A stretch of 8,723 nucleotides of DNA from a bacterium (GTDB taxonomy: Bacteria; Elusimicrobiota; Elusimicrobia; Elusimicrobiales; UBA9959). The first letter of the stretch is position 1; every line of letters begins with the position of its first letter. Under the pieces are notes generated by a model. That model was not told where the DNA came from. It saw nothing but the letters and a program-made list of their open reading frames with translations, and did not search any database. Where the stretch lies: NCBI GenBank assembly GCA_021812825.1, contig JAKAMO010000102.1, forward strand, positions 1 to 8,723, written 5' to 3'. Positions 6,350 through 8,723 of the stretch are shown in pieces. A program made the translations under genes and the position numbers.

Positions 6350-7566
6350 AGGTCCTCTTCGTCACGTTCGATTACGTCCCGTACCCGCTCTTCGGGATGG
6401 GCGTACACGTCGACGATCTTGTCCGCGAATTGATGCGGGCGGGGGTGGACTGCAAGATCGCGACGGTCAACCGTTACGGGATCGTGAAGGATTCCAACGA
6501 CGTCATCTGCGCCCCGTGCCTTAACGGGGACAGCAACAGGAAAAAGATGAACTGCAGCTGCACGGTGCACGACCCGCACTGCTTCGACGGCCTGGCGGAC
6601 AAGGTTTTCCGGTTCTGCGAAAAGAAGTCCTGGCGCCCGGACCTCATACACCTCCATGGCTGGCCTATGGCCAGGTGCTCCCGCAAACTGGCGGAAGGTT
6701 TCCGCGTCCCTCTCCTCTCCACGCTGCACTTTCTGGACATCCAGTACGAAAAGATGAAGGGCGGCCACCCGCTCGGCAAGTCACAAAAGCCGGAGATACT
6801 CCGCCGGGAACGGGAAATGGTTCTCTGGTCCGACAGGCTGATCAGCATAAGCAGCTTCGGAAAAAAGCTGCTGAAGGCCGCGTATCCGACGCAGGTCCAC
6901 AAGACCGAAGTGATAATGCACGGCATCGCCGTTGACAAGGTCCCCCCGCGTTTCTGGGTCCGCAACAACAAGATCCCGGAGGTGACCTTTGTCGGAAGGC
7001 TCGTAGCCGATGAAAAGGGCGTCGAGGAATTCTGCGAGGCCATGCAACCCCTTTGCGCGGCGGGGAAGATTAAGGTCAACGTGCTCGGTTCCGGCATACT
7101 GCTCCCGGCCCTGCGGAAACGCTATGGCGGGCTCTTTAACATCACCGGACAGATCCCGCACAAGGAAGTCGGCAGATACCTGCTCCATTCCGATCTTATG
7201 GTCGTGCCTTCTCTTGCCGAACATTTCGGCCTTGTGGTCCTGGAAGGGATGGCTTACGGGGCCGTCCCGATAGTTTCCAGGAGCGGCGCTTTCCCCGAGA
7301 TAGTGGAAGACGGCAGGAACGGCTTTCTTTTCTCCCTGGGCAGGCGCAGGGCGCGTCAGATCCTTGACGCGGAGAGTATACGCGCCGCCGTCCTCAAGGC
7401 CGTTTCCAGGCCGAAGCGGGAGCTGGAAAACATCAGGAAGAGGAACAGGAAGACCGTAGAGACGGATTTTTCACTGCGCAGGATGGCTAAGGATACCCTG
7501 GATTATTACCGCAGGACCGTCCCACTCCTTCCGAATGCTCATGGAGGAAAACATAATGTCCCCTGA
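6346..7566 (+). CDS. GT4-like glycosyltransferase with a cysteine-rich insertion
   Basis: This 406-residue protein has the GT-B layout. It starts MKVLFVTFDYVPYP, then FGMGVHVDDLVREL at 16-29 (donor-side loop and helix) and DLIHLHGW at 99-106. The C-terminal domain has FVGRLVADEKG at 215-225 (R218 and K224 in the phosphate-binding positions) and AEHFGLVVLE at 291-300, where E292 and E300 make the EX7E motif. FPEIVEDGRNGFLF at 316-329 is the usual GT4 segment after it. Between residues 55 and 79 lie five cysteines (C55, C58, C70, C72, C79) and two histidines (H75, H78), unusual for this family and suggestive of a metal site. The start at 6346 forms an ATGA overlap with the previous gene and follows AAAGGA. 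A longer frame from 6271 exists, but its extra 25 residues look like out-of-frame sequence. The acceptor is unknown. Confidence 0.9.
   Translation: MKVLFVTFDYVPYPLFGMGVHVDDLVRELMRAGVDCKIATVNRYGIVKDSNDVICAPCLNGDSNRKKMNCSCTVHDPHCFDGLADKVFRFCEKKSWRPDLIHLHGWPMARCSRKLAEGFRVPLLSTLHFLDIQYEKMKGGHPLGKSQKPEILRREREMVLWSDRLISISSFGKKLLKAAYPTQVHKTEVIMHGIAVDKVPPRFWVRNNKIPEVTFVGRLVADEKGVEEFCEAMQPLCAAGKIKVNVLGSGILLPALRKRYGGLFNITGQIPHKEVGRYLLHSDLMVVPSLAEHFGLVVLEGMAYGAVPIVSRSGAFPEIVEDGRNGFLFSLGRRRARQILDAESIRAAVLKAVSRPKRELENIRKRNRKTVETDFSLRRMAKDTLDYYRRTVPLLPNAHGGKHNVP
7543..7547 (+). promoter_or_regulatory. Ribosome binding site of ileS
   Basis: GGAGG sits eight bases before the ATG at 7556, inside the end of the glycosyltransferase gene. 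It fixes the ileS start, which overlaps the upstream stop codon by 11 bases. No T-box leader is possible here because there is no untranslated space between the two genes. Confidence 0.75.
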
Positions 7567-8723
7567 AGAACTTACGAACAAAAAATACAGCGACACGGTC
7601 ATACTGCCGAAGACCGACTTTCCCATGAGGGCGAACCTCTCCGCCAAAGAGCCGCGGATACTCGAGGAATGGAAAAAACAGCGCATTTATTACGGCATCC
7701 AGGAGAAGAACAAGGGAGGGGACATGTTCGTGCTGCACGACGGTCCCCCTTTCACCAACGGTCATATCCACGTCGGCCACTCCCTTTGCTACAGCCTCAA
7801 GGACATGGTGCTGAAGTCCAGGAACATGATGGGCTTCTCCACGCCTTTCATCCCCGGCTCCGATTGCCATGGCCTCCCGATCGAGCACAAGATAGCCAAG
7901 AGCCTGCTGGAGGAAGGGAAAGTGGACATCCAGCCGCTGGAGCTTCGCCGCCGGTGCGCCGCCTATGCCGCGAAATACATCGACGTGCAGCAGGCCGAAC
8001 TTCAGCGTCTCGGGCTTTTCGCAGAATGGGAAAACCCGTACATCACTATGGCCCCCGCCTACGAGGCAGAGGTTCTGCGCTGCTTCGCTAAGATAGTGGA
8101 GAACGGCCACGTCTACGAGGCGATGCGCCCCGTACTGTGGAGTACCGGGTGCAAGACCGCTCTGGCCGAGGCGGAAGTGGAGTACCAGGACCGCGCCGAC
8201 ACCACCGTCCACGTTCTGTTCCGGGTGCTGAGCTCTCCGGAATGGCCTGGCGGGGCGCTGGACGGCGCGCACCTGCTCCTCTGGACTACCACTCCGTGGA
8301 CGCTGCCCTCCAACCTGGCCGCGGCGGTGAACCCCGATATCCCCTATGTCATCGCGGAAAATAACGGCCGAAAGTTCATCCTGGCCAAATCGCGCCTCGC
8401 TGAGGCCGGGCTGGGCGGGGAAGACACCCTCATCCGGGAGGAATTTCCCGGCAGCGCACTGGTCGGTCTGAAGTATTCGCACCCTTTCCTGGAAAGGACA
8501 GGCTCGATCTACGCAGCCGACTTCGTCACCCATGACTCCGGCACCGGGATAGTCCATATCGCGCCAGGGCACGGCATGGACGACTTTCTGCTAGGACACA
8601 AGCACGGGCTGCCAGTACTGTCGCCCGTGGACGACAATGGGCGTTTTACCGCGGAATGCGGCGTCCCGCAGCTGACAGGCAAGTATGTCTTCGACGCCAA
8701 CGCCGACGTACTGGAGATACTGA
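7556..8723 (+). CDS. ileS: Isoleucyl-tRNA synthetase, N-terminal part (runs off window)
   Basis: The frame from 7556 is open to the window end, giving 389 complete codons of an enzyme usually about 920-950 residues long. IleRS attaches isoleucine to tRNA-Ile in the cytoplasm and edits misactivated valine. TDFPMRANLSAKEP at 20-33 is the usual bacterial opening. HDGPPFTNGHIHVGH at 61-75 contains the class I HIGH signature as HVGH (72-75). DCHGLPIE at 103-110 and TALAEAEVEY at 201-210 are also IleRS hallmarks. LLWTTTPWTLPSN at 241-253 is the threonine-rich part of the CP1 editing domain, and APGHGMDDF further on supplies its conserved aspartate region. The HDGPP and NGxIHxGH pattern fits the bacterial type rather than the eukaryote-like mupirocin-resistant type. 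GSDCHG replaces the more usual GWDCHG. KMSKS and the anticodon-binding domain are beyond the window. It is coupled to the glycosyltransferase by an 11-base overlap. Confidence 0.96.
   Translation, partial: MSPEELTNKKYSDTVILPKTDFPMRANLSAKEPRILEEWKKQRIYYGIQEKNKGGDMFVLHDGPPFTNGHIHVGHSLCYSLKDMVLKSRNMMGFSTPFIPGSDCHGLPIEHKIAKSLLEEGKVDIQPLELRRRCAAYAAKYIDVQQAELQRLGLFAEWENPYITMAPAYEAEVLRCFAKIVENGHVYEAMRPVLWSTGCKTALAEAEVEYQDRADTTVHVLFRVLSSPEWPGGALDGAHLLLWTTTPWTLPSNLAAAVNPDIPYVIAENNGRKFILAKSRLAEAGLGGEDTLIREEFPGSALVGLKYSHPFLERTGSIYAADFVTHDSGTGIVHIAPGHGMDDFLLGHKHGLPVLSPVDDNGRFTAECGVPQLTGKYVFDANADVLEIL

Noticed and set aside
7501..7560. A T-box riboswitch ahead of ileS
   Set aside because: The ileS start lies inside the preceding gene, so there is no leader to hold one, and no T-box consensus was seen.
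7487..8572. A long open frame antisense to ileS
   Set aside because: It mirrors codon bias in a clearly real gene. Its translation shows no family motifs, and ileS on the plus strand is unambiguous.

Overview
The window carries six protein-coding genes, two of them cut by the window edges, and no RNA genes, insertion sequences or CRISPR arrays that I can see. The DNA is bacterial: tightly packed genes, ATGA stop/start overlaps, Shine-Dalgarno sites before the coupled genes, and a bacterial-type isoleucyl-tRNA synthetase. GC content is fairly high, yet ATA (Ile) and AGG (Arg) codons are common. That codon use and the wealth of radical SAM and glycosyltransferase genes would suit an uncultured lineage such as Elusimicrobiota or a neighbouring phylum. 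This taxonomic guess is weak, because no marker here settles it.

Layout. The left half is transcribed leftwards. A 798-residue protein (788-3184) has a cobalamin-binding-like domain, a radical SAM core and a C-terminal tail that reads as two PqqD-like units. Downstream lies a smaller radical SAM protein (1-636, truncated by the window start) with no cobalamin domain before its cluster motif. The 295-base gap at 3185-3479 separates this arm from a rightward arm. It holds a good extended -10 promoter, an inverted repeat and a terminator-like hairpin. The rightward arm is a second B12-type radical SAM protein (3480-4931), a GT4-like glycosyltransferase with an extra C-terminal domain (4928-6349), a second GT4-like glycosyltransferase with a cysteine-rich insertion (6346-7566), and the first 389 codons of ileS (7556 to the right edge). 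Successive genes in this arm overlap by 4, 4 and 11 bases, so they are very probably one operon.

How they may work together. Three radical SAM enzymes and two glycosyltransferases in two divergent arms look like a biosynthetic or modification locus. The PqqD-like modules suggest that a peptide or carrier protein may be recognised, as in RiPP maturation. No precursor peptide could be identified, so the substrate could equally be a lipid, a glycan or a small molecule. IleS is probably a housekeeping gene that shares the transcript. The link between all these genes is an inference from gene order and domain content.
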